Source of the DNA: CAZYAK01 sp964645935
GTDB taxonomy: Bacteria; Patescibacteriota; Gracilibacteria; Peribacterales; Peribacteraceae
Assembly (NCBI GenBank): GCA_964645935.1
Contig: CAZYAK010000008.1
Location: 1-36,668, forward strand
DNA: 36,668 bases
Direction: 5' to 3'
Part shown: piece after piece, positions 23,697 through 31,130 of the stretch
How the letters are laid out: each line of letters begins with the position of its first letter
Numbering within the stretch: position 1 is the first letter of the stretch
The notes under the pieces: generated by a model
What the model was told of the DNA's origin: nothing
Seen by the model: the letters and a program-made list of their open reading frames with translations, nothing else
Databases searched by the model: none
Position numbers and translations under genes: made by a program

Positions 23697-24881
23697 ATGC
23701 CTGTCAAAATCCCCGTCATCCGCATCAAGGCCGGACGCGAGTGGCCCCTCAAGAACCGCCACCACGCCATTTATCTCAATGCGATCGAGTCCCTTGCGGG
23801 GGTCACGACGGGGTCCATCGTGGAAGTGCGCGACTCAGCCGACGCGTTCCTGTGCTACGCGACCATCAACATCAAGGCCTACATCTGCGGACGTGCCATC
23901 AGTTTTGAGCCAGGCGATCCGCTGGAGACCCTTCGGCGCACCATCAAGCGGGCCATCGACCTGCGCGCGCAGTTCTCGGCCAATGAGGACACGACCGCCT
24001 GGCGGCTCGTCAACGCGGAGGGCGACGGCGTGCCGGGTCTCGTCGTGGATCGGTACGGTGACGTGGTGGTGATGCAGCTCACGACACTCGGTATGGACCG
24101 TCTGCGCGACTGGATTATCGACCTCCTCTGGGAGGTGTGTGCTCCGGTCGCCATCTTTGAGAAGTCCACCGGCGCATCGCGCAAGAAAGAAGGCCTGGAG
24201 CCGCGCGAGGGCTGGGCGAAGGGCAAAGCCGACCCCGTGGTGGAGATCCGCGAGCGCGGCCTCAAATACCTGATCGGCCTAGAAGGCAGCCAGAAGACCG
24301 GCCTCTTCCTGGACCAGCGAGAGATGCGCTCCTTGGTGCGCAGTCTCGCAGCGGGCCGCACTGTCCTAGACGTCTGCAGCTACGTGGGCGGGTTCTCGCT
24401 CTCGGCGCTGATGGGCGGCGCGGTCTCGGCCGATGCCGTGGACTACGACGCCGAGGCGCTCGCGCGCGCCGCCGAGCACATGCGCATCAACGGTGTGGCG
24501 GAGGGACAGTTCTCCGGGCACGCGACCGATGCCTTCGACTTCCTGCGCAAGCGCCCGCTCCCGAACGCGTACGATTTCATCATCCTGGACCCGCCTGCGT
24601 TCGCGAAGCGCTCCTCCGACATCGACCAAGCCAAGCGCGCGTACACCGACCTCAACCGTCTGGGGTTCCAGGCCCTCACGCCTGGCGGCATCCTGCTTAC
24701 GTGCTCGTGCTCGTACCAGATGGACCCCGTCACGTTCCAGACCGTGGTCTTCCACGCCGCGCGTCAGGCGGGCCGCAACGTCCGCATCCTCCAGCGCCAC
24801 CGCCACGCGTTCGATCATCCCGTGAACCTCTATCACCCGGAGGTGGACTACCTCAAGAGCATGCTGCTCTGGGTGGAGTGA
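23697..24881 (+). CDS. rlmI: 23S rRNA m5C1962 methyltransferase RlmI-like protein
   Basis: 394 residues, the usual length of RlmI. An N-terminal PUA-like domain (about 1-75, VIRIKAGREWPLKNRHHAIY) precedes a class I SAM methyltransferase. Signatures: DTTAWRLVNAEGDGVPGLVVDRYGD, KTGLFLDQREMR, VLDVCSYVGGFSLSALMGGA (SAM loop), DAVDYD (acidic strand end), DFIILDPPAFAK (catalytic motif IV) and GGILLTCSCSYQM with the motif VI Cys. In E. coli RlmI methylates C1962 of 23S rRNA. Other members of COG1092 have other sites, so the exact target is inferred. Confidence 0.88.
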   Translation: MPVKIPVIRIKAGREWPLKNRHHAIYLNAIESLAGVTTGSIVEVRDSADAFLCYATINIKAYICGRAISFEPGDPLETLRRTIKRAIDLRAQFSANEDTTAWRLVNAEGDGVPGLVVDRYGDVVVMQLTTLGMDRLRDWIIDLLWEVCAPVAIFEKSTGASRKKEGLEPREGWAKGKADPVVEIRERGLKYLIGLEGSQKTGLFLDQREMRSLVRSLAAGRTVLDVCSYVGGFSLSALMGGAVSADAVDYDAEALARAAEHMRINGVAEGQFSGHATDAFDFLRKRPLPNAYDFIILDPPAFAKRSSDIDQAKRAYTDLNRLGFQALTPGGILLTCSCSYQMDPVTFQTVVFHAARQAGRNVRILQRHRHAFDHPVNLYHPEVDYLKSMLLWVE

Positions 24882-24883
24882 GG

Positions 24884-24889
24884 TATGAT
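24884..24889 (+). promoter_or_regulatory. -10 box inside/after the rlmI end (leaderless)
   Basis: TATGAT overlapping the base region just after the rlmI stop, 7 bases before the ATG at 24897. The next gene seems to have its own leaderless transcript despite the short 15-base spacing. Confidence 0.45.
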
Positions 24890-24896
24890 CGGGGCC

Positions 24897-25358
24897 ATGT
24901 CTCGCATGTCCACGAAGCGGCTGGCCGGAGCGCTCTTCCTGGGCGTGGTAGGCGCATCGTTCCTCACGGCTCTCGCCTGGACGCGGGCCATCGAGGAAGC
25001 GGAGCGCTCATGGAACGCGTCCGCGTCCGTGGGCGACTGCCTCGGCCGCCCGGAGGCCGGGAATCTTCGTGCAGACTGCCTCGCGGTCGCGCAAGAGCGG
25101 TTGATCGGCACGGAGCCCGCCACCGCAGCCTGGTGCGACGCGTTGCCGAAACGCGATGACTCCGTGGATTGCTGGTGGATGCTTGGGTGGACCCGCGTGG
25201 CCAACGTCTCGCCCTGCGAGGTGGCGCCAACTCGCAGGCACCGGGACGCTTGCGTAGAGGGCCTAGCTCTGCGACGAGGGGACGCGAACCTCTGTACGAC
25301 CCTGTCGGGCGCGCTGCTGCGCGGACATTGCGACACAATCGTCGGCAGTCAGCGCTGA
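24897..25358 (+). CDS. Secreted/anchored cysteine-rich protein, unknown
   Basis: 153 residues. One N-terminal membrane helix or signal (about 8-28, LAGALFLGVVGASFLTALA) and then eight Cys spread as VGDC, RADC, AWC, VDC, SPC, DAC, NLC and GHC, which suggests an extracytoplasmic disulfide-bonded helical domain. No family recognised. Start is the ATG at 24897, 7 bases after TATGAT, not the in-frame ATG at 24885, which lies within that box. Confidence 0.65.
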   Translation: MSRMSTKRLAGALFLGVVGASFLTALAWTRAIEEAERSWNASASVGDCLGRPEAGNLRADCLAVAQERLIGTEPATAAWCDALPKRDDSVDCWWMLGWTRVANVSPCEVAPTRRHRDACVEGLALRRGDANLCTTLSGALLRGHCDTIVGSQR

Positions 25359-25380
25359 CGCGACGCGAGGCCGATAGTTC

Positions 25381-25782
25381 GTGTCGGTTTCCTGCCGAAC
25401 GAGAAACCAGGTGCCTTGCGTTGGACACGGGGACGGTGCGACGGAACACTCCGGCATCGCCCTCCTGCCTCGTAGCAATGGCAATCCCCTCCATCCCACT
25501 CCCGAGCAGGAGCGCTGTCGCGAGTGGTTCGCCGTGCAGAAGCACTTCGAGTATCACGGCATCAGCGCCCATGTAGAGGATTGCAGCGAGAGCGTCGTCA
25601 TCCGTGTGAGGGGTCTCCTCGGACCCGATCAAGAGGTGGGGGATCGCGAGAAGTTCCGGGCACGCATCCTCACCATGGTGCGATTTGTGGATCCCAACCG
25701 CTCGAGTGCCTGCGCGGTGCGCGTGCTGCTGCCGGGCGAGGAACGAGAGCCCGATGCGAAGGAAGACAGTGAGCGATCCTGA
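25381..25782 (+). CDS. Hypothetical protein
   Basis: 133 residues from a GTG at 25381; family not recognised. The middle and C-terminal part (EQERCREWFAVQKHFEYHGISAHVEDCSESVVIRVRG and ARILTMVRFVDPNRSSACAVRVLLPG) reads like a small alpha/beta domain, while the first ~35 residues look less convincing, so the start may lie further in. It converges with the gene ending at 25785 with 2 bases between stops. Confidence 0.45.
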   Translation: MSVSCRTRNQVPCVGHGDGATEHSGIALLPRSNGNPLHPTPEQERCREWFAVQKHFEYHGISAHVEDCSESVVIRVRGLLGPDQEVGDREKFRARILTMVRFVDPNRSSACAVRVLLPGEEREPDAKEDSERS

Positions 25783-25784
25783 AC

Positions 25785-26372
25785 TTAGACCATCGGCAGG
25801 GCAATCCTCCGGGTATCGGGTCCCACGAGGTCGTCGATGATGCCGATGAGCAGGGTGATTTTTTTGCGTACATCCTGTTCGTGGGTCTGCTGGGTGAGCC
25901 GGGCCCATGCTGCGGATCCCTCGGGATCGGACCAGTTGCCTTCGCCCTTCGTGCGGTCGATGTCCACCAGCTCGCCAGCGACGTCACGGTTCCAGTCATT
26001 CCAACTCTCGTCGATGACGCCTATCTGCAGCAGGGGATCCAATTGCGGCTGCAGCACGTCCGGTTGCAAGTTTTCCGACCGGTGCGCGCAGAGGGGATTT
26101 TGCTCCACGTCGCGGCAGCGCACCTGGGGGAAGATCTCCTGCTCGAACTCCATTCCCCCGGCATCCTGCAGTCGCCGGTAGCGGCGCTCGTTGGGGTACA
26201 GCTTCGCGACTTCGTTCTCGTGCTCGCACCCGCAGATCCGCGGAATGAGCGCCTCCAGCTCCATGCGGATCGAGACGAGCAGTCCACGGACCTGCTGGTC
26301 CAGCATGTTCGTGGGATGCTCCTCGGTAGGAATGCCGTTGATGTCGTGGCGGAATTCGTACGGGCGGCTCAT
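25785..26372 (-). CDS. Paralogue 2 of a Cys/His-motif protein pair, unknown family
   Basis: 195 residues, no signal peptide, predicted cytoplasmic and mostly helical. It is the clear paralogue of the next upstream gene (26443-27033). Shared blocks: a leading ELEALxPRICGCEHE (Cys47, Cys49, His51), a following LYP, then CxDVxxNPxCAHRS (Cys86, Cys95, His97), and the C-terminus xxGPxxxRRxxLPxV. The spacing of Cys and His suggests a metal site, probably zinc (inference). The first ~25 residues and the central insert differ between the two. Start ATG at 26372; the -10-like TACTCT (26391-26396) would give a leader of about 12 bases. Confidence 0.65.
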   Translation of the reverse strand: MSRPYEFRHDINGIPTEEHPTNMLDQQVRGLLVSIRMELEALIPRICGCEHENEVAKLYPNERRYRRLQDAGGMEFEQEIFPQVRCRDVEQNPLCAHRSENLQPDVLQPQLDPLLQIGVIDESWNDWNRDVAGELVDIDRTKGEGNWSDPEGSAAWARLTQQTHEQDVRKKITLLIGIIDDLVGPDTRRIALPMV

Positions 26373-26442
26373 GGGTGAGAGAGTGGCGGAGAGTAGCAGG
26401 GGAACGGCGTCAGGCAAGCGCCGGGCTGGGGATCCAGGTGCA

Positions 26443-27033
26443 TCAGGAGACGACGGGAAGGGACGTCCTCCGGTCCGGCGGCGGACCGATGAGGCGCTCG
26501 ATGATGGCGAGGAGCGTGGTGATCTTCTCCTGCATGTCCGTGAGGATCGGCGCCTGTGCGAGCTTCGCCTCCTCCACGGCATCGGGCGTCTCTTCCCAGC
26601 GGCGCTCGGCCACCCTGTTGTCGATCTCCCGGAGCTTGTCGCTCGTCTGCGTATCCCAAGGCTCCCACTCGCTGCGTTCCAGGATCCCTGCCTCCCTCAA
26701 GCGCTTGATGGGGGATCCCAACGTGTCCGGCAGCAGGATGCTCGAGCGGTGCGCGCACATCGGGTTCACGCCGACGTCCGGGCAGAGCACGCGCCCGAAC
26801 ACCTGGCTGTCGGTCTCCGCGCGCACCTTGCGGTCGAAGGATTCGGGTGTGGGATACCGCAGCGCGATCACCCGCTCGTGCTCGCAGCCGCAGATGCGGG
26901 GGAGGAGCGCTTCCAGCTCCCCGCGCACCGCGGCCAGCTCCGCCAGGAGCTCCGGGGGGAACGTCTCCAGCCGGGGCTCCAGGGACGGCGTGCCGTCGAG
27001 CTTGAACCAGGGGCAGGGGTTGGGCAGATCCAT
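26443..27033 (-). CDS. Paralogue 1 of a Cys/His-motif protein pair, unknown family
   Basis: 196 residues. Same motif set as the downstream paralogue: Cys48, Cys50, His52 in PRICGCEHE, Cys84 and Cys93/His95 in the CPDVGVNPMCAHRSS block, and an ending with LIGPPPDRRTSLPVV. Length is nearly the same, consistent with tandem duplication followed by divergence. Cytoplasmic. A TATAAT box lies 8 bases before the ATG at 27033. The pair is 70 bases apart on the same strand and may be one transcript. Confidence 0.65.
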   Translation of the reverse strand: MDLPNPCPWFKLDGTPSLEPRLETFPPELLAELAAVRGELEALLPRICGCEHERVIALRYPTPESFDRKVRAETDSQVFGRVLCPDVGVNPMCAHRSSILLPDTLGSPIKRLREAGILERSEWEPWDTQTSDKLREIDNRVAERRWEETPDAVEEAKLAQAPILTDMQEKITTLLAIIERLIGPPPDRRTSLPVVS

Positions 27034-27041
27034 GGAGTGTG

Positions 27042-27047
27042 ATTATA
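27042..27047 (-). promoter_or_regulatory. -10 box of the Cys/His paralogue pair (leaderless)
   Basis: TATAAT on the minus strand, 8 bases before the ATG at 27033, in a strikingly AT-rich 60-base stretch. Confidence 0.65.
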
Positions 27048-27105
27048 CCATGATATAAAAATATAGGAATTCCTGGTATCCGGCTGCGGGAAGCGCAGTT
27101 TTTGT

Positions 27106-27111
27106 TATTCT
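27106..27111 (+). promoter_or_regulatory. -10 box of the TTHA0227-like zincin (leaderless)
   Basis: TATTCT, 6 bases before the ATG at 27118. A small hairpin CTGCG/CGCAG followed by five T (27084-27103) lies just upstream. Confidence 0.5.
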
Positions 27112-27117
27112 GGCCCC

Positions 27118-27510
27118 ATGGACCCTGCCGAGTTCCAGATCATCGTCGATCGCGCCGTGGCGCATCTGCCGGAGCGCTTCCGTGCGGCCGTCAAGGATGT
27201 GGTCATCCTCGTGCGGGACCGGCCGGATCCGCGCGGGCACCGCACGCACTCGCGCCGCTCAGGCCTGCTGCTTGGGCTCTACGAGGGCACTCCCATCACG
27301 GAGTGGTTGCCGGAATACAGTGGCAAACTCCCGGACACCATCACGCTCTTCCGCGAGCACATCGAGGCTGCCGGGCAGCCGGAGGACATCCCTCATGTCG
27401 TCTCGGACACATTGCTCCACGAGATCGCGCACCACTTCGGGTTCGACCACGACCGCATCGACGTGATGGAGGAGCGGTGGCGCGCGCGGAGGGAGCCGCC
27501 GGCGGCTTGA
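27118..27510 (+). CDS. Metallopeptidase of the MMP_TTHA0227 family (zincin)
   Basis: 130 residues. The family (PF06262) is a minimal zincin known from Thermus TTHA0227. The zinc site HEIAHHFGFDH at residues 101-111 has the three His and the Glu of HExxHxxGxxH. The upstream beta-strands (DVVILVRDRPDP, SGLLLGLYEGTPITEWLPEYSGKLPDTITLFREHIE) match the fold. Cytoplasmic; substrate and physiological role unknown. It is followed 4 bases away by the convergent stop of the beta-lactamase-fold gene. Confidence 0.85.
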   Translation: MDPAEFQIIVDRAVAHLPERFRAAVKDVVILVRDRPDPRGHRTHSRRSGLLLGLYEGTPITEWLPEYSGKLPDTITLFREHIEAAGQPEDIPHVVSDTLLHEIAHHFGFDHDRIDVMEERWRARREPPAA

Positions 27511-27514
27511 GAAT

Positions 27515-28450
27515 CTACGGATTGCGGGCCTTCGCGTGGGCGACGAACTCGTACGCCATCCGCGACAGCTCGCGCATGCGGAGATTCGCCTTCGCTTCCG
27601 ATCCTTCCAGCATCATGCAGAGCAGGTAGGGGCGCTTGGGGACGTAGACGATGCCGCAGTCGGCGTAGGTCTTCTTCCCGTCCGCGCTCTCGAAGATGCC
27701 CACTTTGTGCGCCACCGTGATCCCCTCGGGCACGCCTGCCGGGATCTTGTCCGGGAAGACGGAGCGCGACAGCATGAGCAGGATGGCCTGGGAATCCTCC
27801 TCTGTGAGCGCGGAGGCCAGGTACAGACTCTTGAAGATGGAAGAATACTCCTCCGGGGATACGACGAGATCCTGCCCGACGAACTCCTTGGGGAGATCGA
27901 GGTGGTCGAAGATCTCGTCCAACGAGCGGGGATTGTGGGCTGTGATCGCCCGCATGATCACCGCGCGCGCTGTGTTGTCCGATTCCTGCAGGGCCAGGCG
28001 GGCCGCCTCGCGCAGCGTGAGCTCGGCGCCCGCACCGCGTTTCCAGAGCGATCCGAATCCGGGATCGAGATCGGCCTGCTCCAGGCGGACCGTCTTGTCG
28101 AGATCGAGAACCCCCTGCTCCGCCAGGTAGTACGCCTCCATGACGATGGGCACTTTGAGGAGGCTCGCCCCGATGAACCGCTCTTCCTCGTTGATCCCGA
28201 TGGAGGAGCCTGACGGGAGGTATTCGAAGAGGATGGCCAAGGGCTCCTCCGCGGAGGCGACATAGGCCCGCATGGCGGCGCGCAGCTCCTGGAAGTCGAT
28301 GATGACGTCATTGACCTCCTCGGCGAAGATCCGTTTGGAGAGCAGGGGATAGCTCCCGGCGGACGGAGCCTTGCTGCACGCGGCCAGGAGCACGCCGCCG
28401 GCCGCCGCGCAGGCGAGAAGGATGACGGCGGTCGAGGGGCGTCGAGCCAT
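27515..28450 (-). CDS. Beta-lactamase/transpeptidase-fold lipoprotein (class A-like)
   Basis: 311 residues. Signal peptide with lipobox LLAAC (Cys25), then a serine hydrolase of the class A beta-lactamase-like family (PF13354). Ser96-x-x-Lys99 (ASLLK), Ser157-Asp-Asn (SDN) and Lys249-Val-Gly251 (HKVG) are all in place, the three catalytic motifs of the fold. The KTG is KVG here. Family members range from true beta-lactamases to wall-acting proteins; with a reduced genome and no resistance context I favour peptidoglycan-related or unknown activity. Membrane-anchored, external. Confidence 0.82.
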   Translation of the reverse strand: MARRPSTAVILLACAAAGGVLLAACSKAPSAGSYPLLSKRIFAEEVNDVIIDFQELRAAMRAYVASAEEPLAILFEYLPSGSSIGINEEERFIGASLLKVPIVMEAYYLAEQGVLDLDKTVRLEQADLDPGFGSLWKRGAGAELTLREAARLALQESDNTARAVIMRAITAHNPRSLDEIFDHLDLPKEFVGQDLVVSPEEYSSIFKSLYLASALTEEDSQAILLMLSRSVFPDKIPAGVPEGITVAHKVGIFESADGKKTYADCGIVYVPKRPYLLCMMLEGSEAKANLRMRELSRMAYEFVAHAKARNP

Positions 28451-28504
28451 TAGCGGCCATAGTGCTATCTGTCGCGCCGGGACGCAAGTGCGCGCGGCCT
28501 TTCC

Positions 28505-28768
28505 TTACAGACTGCTATGCGGATACTGGTCGATGATCGATTGCAGGATGCGGTAGTACTGGTACGCGCCGGCTCCGGCCACCGCCAGCACGAAGAGGGC
28601 CAGGACCAGCGTGACCTTGAGCCGCAGGTGCCCATGGGGCGCGGACGCGGACGGGGGAGGGGCGCGTTCGGCGCGCAGGACGTCGAGCTGCTCCTGCTGG
28701 CGGTCCAGGCGGGCGCGGATCTCGCGGAGTTCCTTGGCGAGATCGGGACTCGGGGCGGCTTTGGGCAT
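28505..28768 (-). CDS. Small coiled-coil membrane protein
   Basis: 87 residues. An N-terminal coiled coil (DLAKELREIRARLDRQQEQLDVLRAE), a Pro/Ala/Ser linker, and one C-terminal membrane helix (about 50-75) give a tail-anchored layout. Function unknown. TACACT lies 7 bases before the ATG. Confidence 0.65.
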   Translation of the reverse strand: MPKAAPSPDLAKELREIRARLDRQQEQLDVLRAERAPPPSASAPHGHLRLKVTLVLALFVLAVAGAGAYQYYRILQSIIDQYPHSSL

Positions 28769-28775
28769 GAGGCGG

Positions 28776-28781
28776 AGTGTA
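28776..28781 (-). promoter_or_regulatory. -10 box of the coiled-coil membrane protein (leaderless)
   Basis: TACACT on the minus strand, 7 bases before the ATG at 28768. Confidence 0.5.
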
Positions 28782-28823
28782 CTCCTGGCGGCCGGGCCTT
28801 GCCCCTCACGCCGCGTGAGGTCT

Positions 28824-28829
28824 TACTGT
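28824..28829 (+). promoter_or_regulatory. -10 box of the TipAS-domain gene (leaderless)
   Basis: TACTGT, 7 bases before the ATG at 28837. The in-frame GTG at 28828 overlaps this box and so is unlikely to be the start. Confidence 0.5.
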
Positions 28830-28836
28830 GCGCGGC

Positions 28837-29250
28837 ATGACCACCCAAGACGACACCACCGGCATGCCCGAGAACCCCTACGCCGACGAGGCCCGGCAGC
28901 GCTGGGGCCATACCGATGCGTACACGCAGTCCCAGGAACGCGTGAAGACGCTCACCAAGGCGGACTGGGAGCGCATCAAGCAGGCCGGCGACGACCTCAT
29001 GAAGGAGATCGCCGCGGTCGCCGAGTCCGGCATGGACCCCGCCTCGCCCGAGGCGCAGGCGCTTTTCGCCCGGCACTACGACGCGCTGCGCACCTTCTAC
29101 GAGCCGAGCCCGGAGCTCTACCGCGGTCTCGCGGACCTGTACGTCGCCGACGAGCGCTTCGGCGCCTACTACGACGCGTACTGCCCGGGCCTGGCCGCGT
29201 ACATGCGTGACGGGATGCACGCGTACTGCGACGCGCTGGGCAAGAAGTGA
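28837..29250 (+). CDS. Stand-alone TipAS antibiotic-recognition domain protein
   Basis: 137 residues. The body (NPYADEARQRWGHTDAY, DPASPEAQALFARHYDAL, YRGLADLYVADERFGAYYDAYCPGLAAYMRDGM) is the TipAS domain (PF07739), which in Streptomyces TipA binds thiopeptide antibiotics after a MerR-type DNA-binding domain. Here no DNA-binding domain precedes it, like the short TipAS form that only sequesters drug. It sits 52 bases upstream of the Ada gene on the same strand. Antibiotic sequestration is an inference from the family. Confidence 0.88.
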   Translation: MTTQDDTTGMPENPYADEARQRWGHTDAYTQSQERVKTLTKADWERIKQAGDDLMKEIAAVAESGMDPASPEAQALFARHYDALRTFYEPSPELYRGLADLYVADERFGAYYDAYCPGLAAYMRDGMHAYCDALGKK

Positions 29251-29263
29251 TCATGGCAAGAAC

Positions 29264-29299
29264 CGGAGTGTGGGCGCGCCCGCCGCGTCCTACACTCCG
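29264..29299. promoter_or_regulatory. Possible operator and -10 box of the ada gene
   Basis: CGGAGTGT (29264-29271) and ACACTCCG (29292-29299) are perfect inverted repeats separated by 20 bases. They frame the promoter; TACACT at 29291-29296 is its -10 box, 6 bases before the ATG at 29303. The arrangement fits binding of an AraC-type regulator, possibly the gene's own product. Confidence 0.4.
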
Positions 29300-29302
29300 C
29301 TC

Positions 29303-30136
29303 ATGCCCTCTTCCCCGTCCTCCGCCCGCCGCGCCTCGCTCGTCGCCCGCGCGTGCAGATTGCTCGAGGGCAAAGCCGCGCCCGATCTCGTCGCACTTGC
29401 GAAAGACGCGGGGTTGAGTCCCACGCACTTCCACCGCATGTTCAAGGAGCAGACCGGCCTCACGCCCAAGGCCTACGCCCAGAGCGTCCGCGCCACGCGC
29501 GTGCGCGAGACGTTGCTAAAGAACGGGTCCGTGACCGACGCGATGGTCCGCGCGGGATTCCGCTCGAGCGGGAGGTTCTACGAGCAGACCGACGCGATGC
29601 TCGGCATGACGCCCTCCGCCTATCGCGCGGGCGGGAAGGGGATGGTCATCCGGTTCGCCGTGGGGCAGTGCTCGCTGGGCGCCGTGCTCGTCGCCGCCAC
29701 GGACAAGGGCCTCTGCGCCATCACGCTGGGGGATGATCCGGACCTGCTCGCCCGGGAATTGCAGGACCGCTTCCCGCGCGCGGAGATCCGCGGCGCGGAC
29801 CGCGCGTTCGAGAAGACCGTCGCCAAGGTGGTGGGCCTGGTCGAGTATCCCGGCAAGGGGCTCGACCTGCCGCTGGACGTCCGCGGTACCGCGTTCCAGC
29901 AGCGCGTGTGGGAGGCGCTGCGCAAGATCCCCGCCGGAACCACCGCGAGCTACGCGATCATCGCCCGGGAGATCGGCCTGCCCAAGGCCTTCCGCGCCGT
30001 GGCGCAGGCGTGCGGCGCCAACCCCCTGGCCGTGGCCATCCCGTGCCATCGTGTGGTGCGCACGGACGGCGGCCTCTCCGGGTACCGTTGGGGCGTGCGC
30101 TGGAAGAAGGCGCTCCTGGAGCGGGAGCGGAAGTGA
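29303..30136 (+). CDS. ada: Ada-type AraC HTH + O6-methylguanine-DNA methyltransferase
   Basis: 277 residues. An AraC-type double HTH (about 10-110: LVALAKDAGLSPTHFHRMFKEQTGLTPKAYAQSVRA) is fused to an Ogt-like domain (about 113-277) ending in PCHRVVRTDGGLSGYRWG with the methyl-accepting Cys248. The C-terminal domain transfers methyl from O6-methylguanine to itself, repairing alkylated DNA. The N-terminal zinc domain of E. coli Ada (methyl phosphotriester sensor, Cys38) is missing, so classic sensing by phosphotriester repair cannot occur; some bacteria have this shortened form. Start at 29303 because TACACT lies 6 bases upstream. Cytoplasmic. Confidence 0.9.
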   Translation: MPSSPSSARRASLVARACRLLEGKAAPDLVALAKDAGLSPTHFHRMFKEQTGLTPKAYAQSVRATRVRETLLKNGSVTDAMVRAGFRSSGRFYEQTDAMLGMTPSAYRAGGKGMVIRFAVGQCSLGAVLVAATDKGLCAITLGDDPDLLARELQDRFPRAEIRGADRAFEKTVAKVVGLVEYPGKGLDLPLDVRGTAFQQRVWEALRKIPAGTTASYAIIAREIGLPKAFRAVAQACGANPLAVAIPCHRVVRTDGGLSGYRWGVRWKKALLERERK

Positions 30137-30145
30137 ACGCATGTC

Positions 30146-30190
30146 GAACTCCCCGTCCCGGCGCAAGGCCAGGACGGGGCGTTCTTTCAC
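30146..30190 (+). terminator. Terminator of ada
   Basis: GAACtCCCCGTCC pairs with GGACGGGGcGTTC (30146-30158 and 30172-30184) with one mismatch and is followed by CTTT. It lies 10 bases after the ada stop and before the convergent gene's stop at 30204. Confidence 0.7.
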
Positions 30191-30203
30191 AGACGTGTCG
30201 TAG

Positions 30204-30890
30204 TTAACTGAGCATGACCTTGATACGGGCGGCCACACCCTTGGGGTCGAAGACCCCTTCGAGTGTGGCCGAGAAGGGCTGAATGACGTGGCCTTCCTTG
30301 GCCTGATCGAAGGCCAGGTCACCGAATTCCCGGATGCGGCCGCAGATCAGCACCGACTCGGCCACGTCGGCTTCCGAGCCCGTGATCTTCGCCTTCGCGG
30401 TGAGGAGGCCCGACAGGCCGCCACCGCTCACGTACACGCCGTCCGCGCGCTTGCGGAAGTGGACGGCCTTCGCGTAGATCAGGATATTCACCAGCAGGAT
30501 GAGGGCGAGCGCCAGGCCCGTCACGCAACAGCCCGCGCCCGCGGCGCTGAACCAGGCGAGTGGCGGGATGAGCCCGGCCAGCCAGCAGATGAGCAGAGCC
30601 GTGCCGCTCAGGAGGACGGCGAGCGCCAGGTGGACTATGGTTTTGAAATCGAATTCGCGAACCAGGATCGTCACGATGATCGCGATATGCAGCGTCAGTC
30701 CCGACACGTAGTCGGGGATGATGCTGTTCGCGCTCAGCAGGCCGGCGACCAGCATCATGGCCACGAGCGGCCAGATGAAGATCGCGCGCGGCCAGCAGAC
30801 GATGCTGAAGTCGGTGGTCGGGAGCGCCGGCTGTGCCGGCTGAGATCCTTCGGTCGGGGTCGGGACGGGGACGTGGGTCGGATCGGACAT
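30204..30890 (-). CDS. Uncharacterised membrane protein
   Basis: 228 residues. A Pro/Thr-rich polar N-terminus is followed by four membrane helices (about 30-55, 62-80, 85-110, 118-140), then a soluble C-terminal domain of ~85 residues (GVYVSGGGLSGLLTAKAKITGSEADVAESVLICGRI and GVFDPKGVAARIKVMLS). No family recognised. This gene has an AGGAGA Shine-Dalgarno sequence 7-8 bases before its ATG, unlike most genes around it. An 8-bp hairpin (30932-30952) lies upstream. Confidence 0.65.
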   Translation of the reverse strand: MSDPTHVPVPTPTEGSQPAQPALPTTDFSIVCWPRAIFIWPLVAMMLVAGLLSANSIIPDYVSGLTLHIAIIVTILVREFDFKTIVHLALAVLLSGTALLICWLAGLIPPLAWFSAAGAGCCVTGLALALILLVNILIYAKAVHFRKRADGVYVSGGGLSGLLTAKAKITGSEADVAESVLICGRIREFGDLAFDQAKEGHVIQPFSATLEGVFDPKGVAARIKVMLS

Positions 30891-30931
30891 GTTTCTCTCC
30901 TACATTCATTAGGGTTTAACGGTTTAGAGCA

Positions 30932-30952
30932 TCACACGACACGATCGTGTGA
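30932..30952. repeat. Small palindrome upstream of the membrane protein
   Basis: TCACACGA (30932-30939) and TCGTGTGA (30945-30952) form a perfect 8-bp inverted repeat, a possible operator or hairpin in the leader. Confidence 0.45.
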
Positions 30953-31117
30953 AAGAACAAGTTCCTCTTCACCATGCGTCCTCGTGGACGGCGGGAAAGA
31001 GGGATCGTAGTAAGCTACGGATCTTCCATACCGTCAAGAATTTCCCACCATTTCCGCCGGACATCCCGGGTTTGGGGCTTGCGCCTACGATCGCGCGTCT
31101 CGGAATCCGTGACCGTG

Positions 31118-31123
31118 TAGACT
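31118..31123 (+). promoter_or_regulatory. -10 box of the Ig-like/CHAP gene (leaderless)
   Basis: TAGACT, 7 bases before the ATG at 31131. Confidence 0.5.
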
Positions 31124-31130
31124 GCGCGCC

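Noticed and set aside
27515..28450. Antibiotic-resistance beta-lactamase
   Set aside because: The serine hydrolase motifs fit class A enzymes, but the lipoprotein anchor, the KVG in place of KTG and the lack of resistance context make a wall-related role at least as likely.
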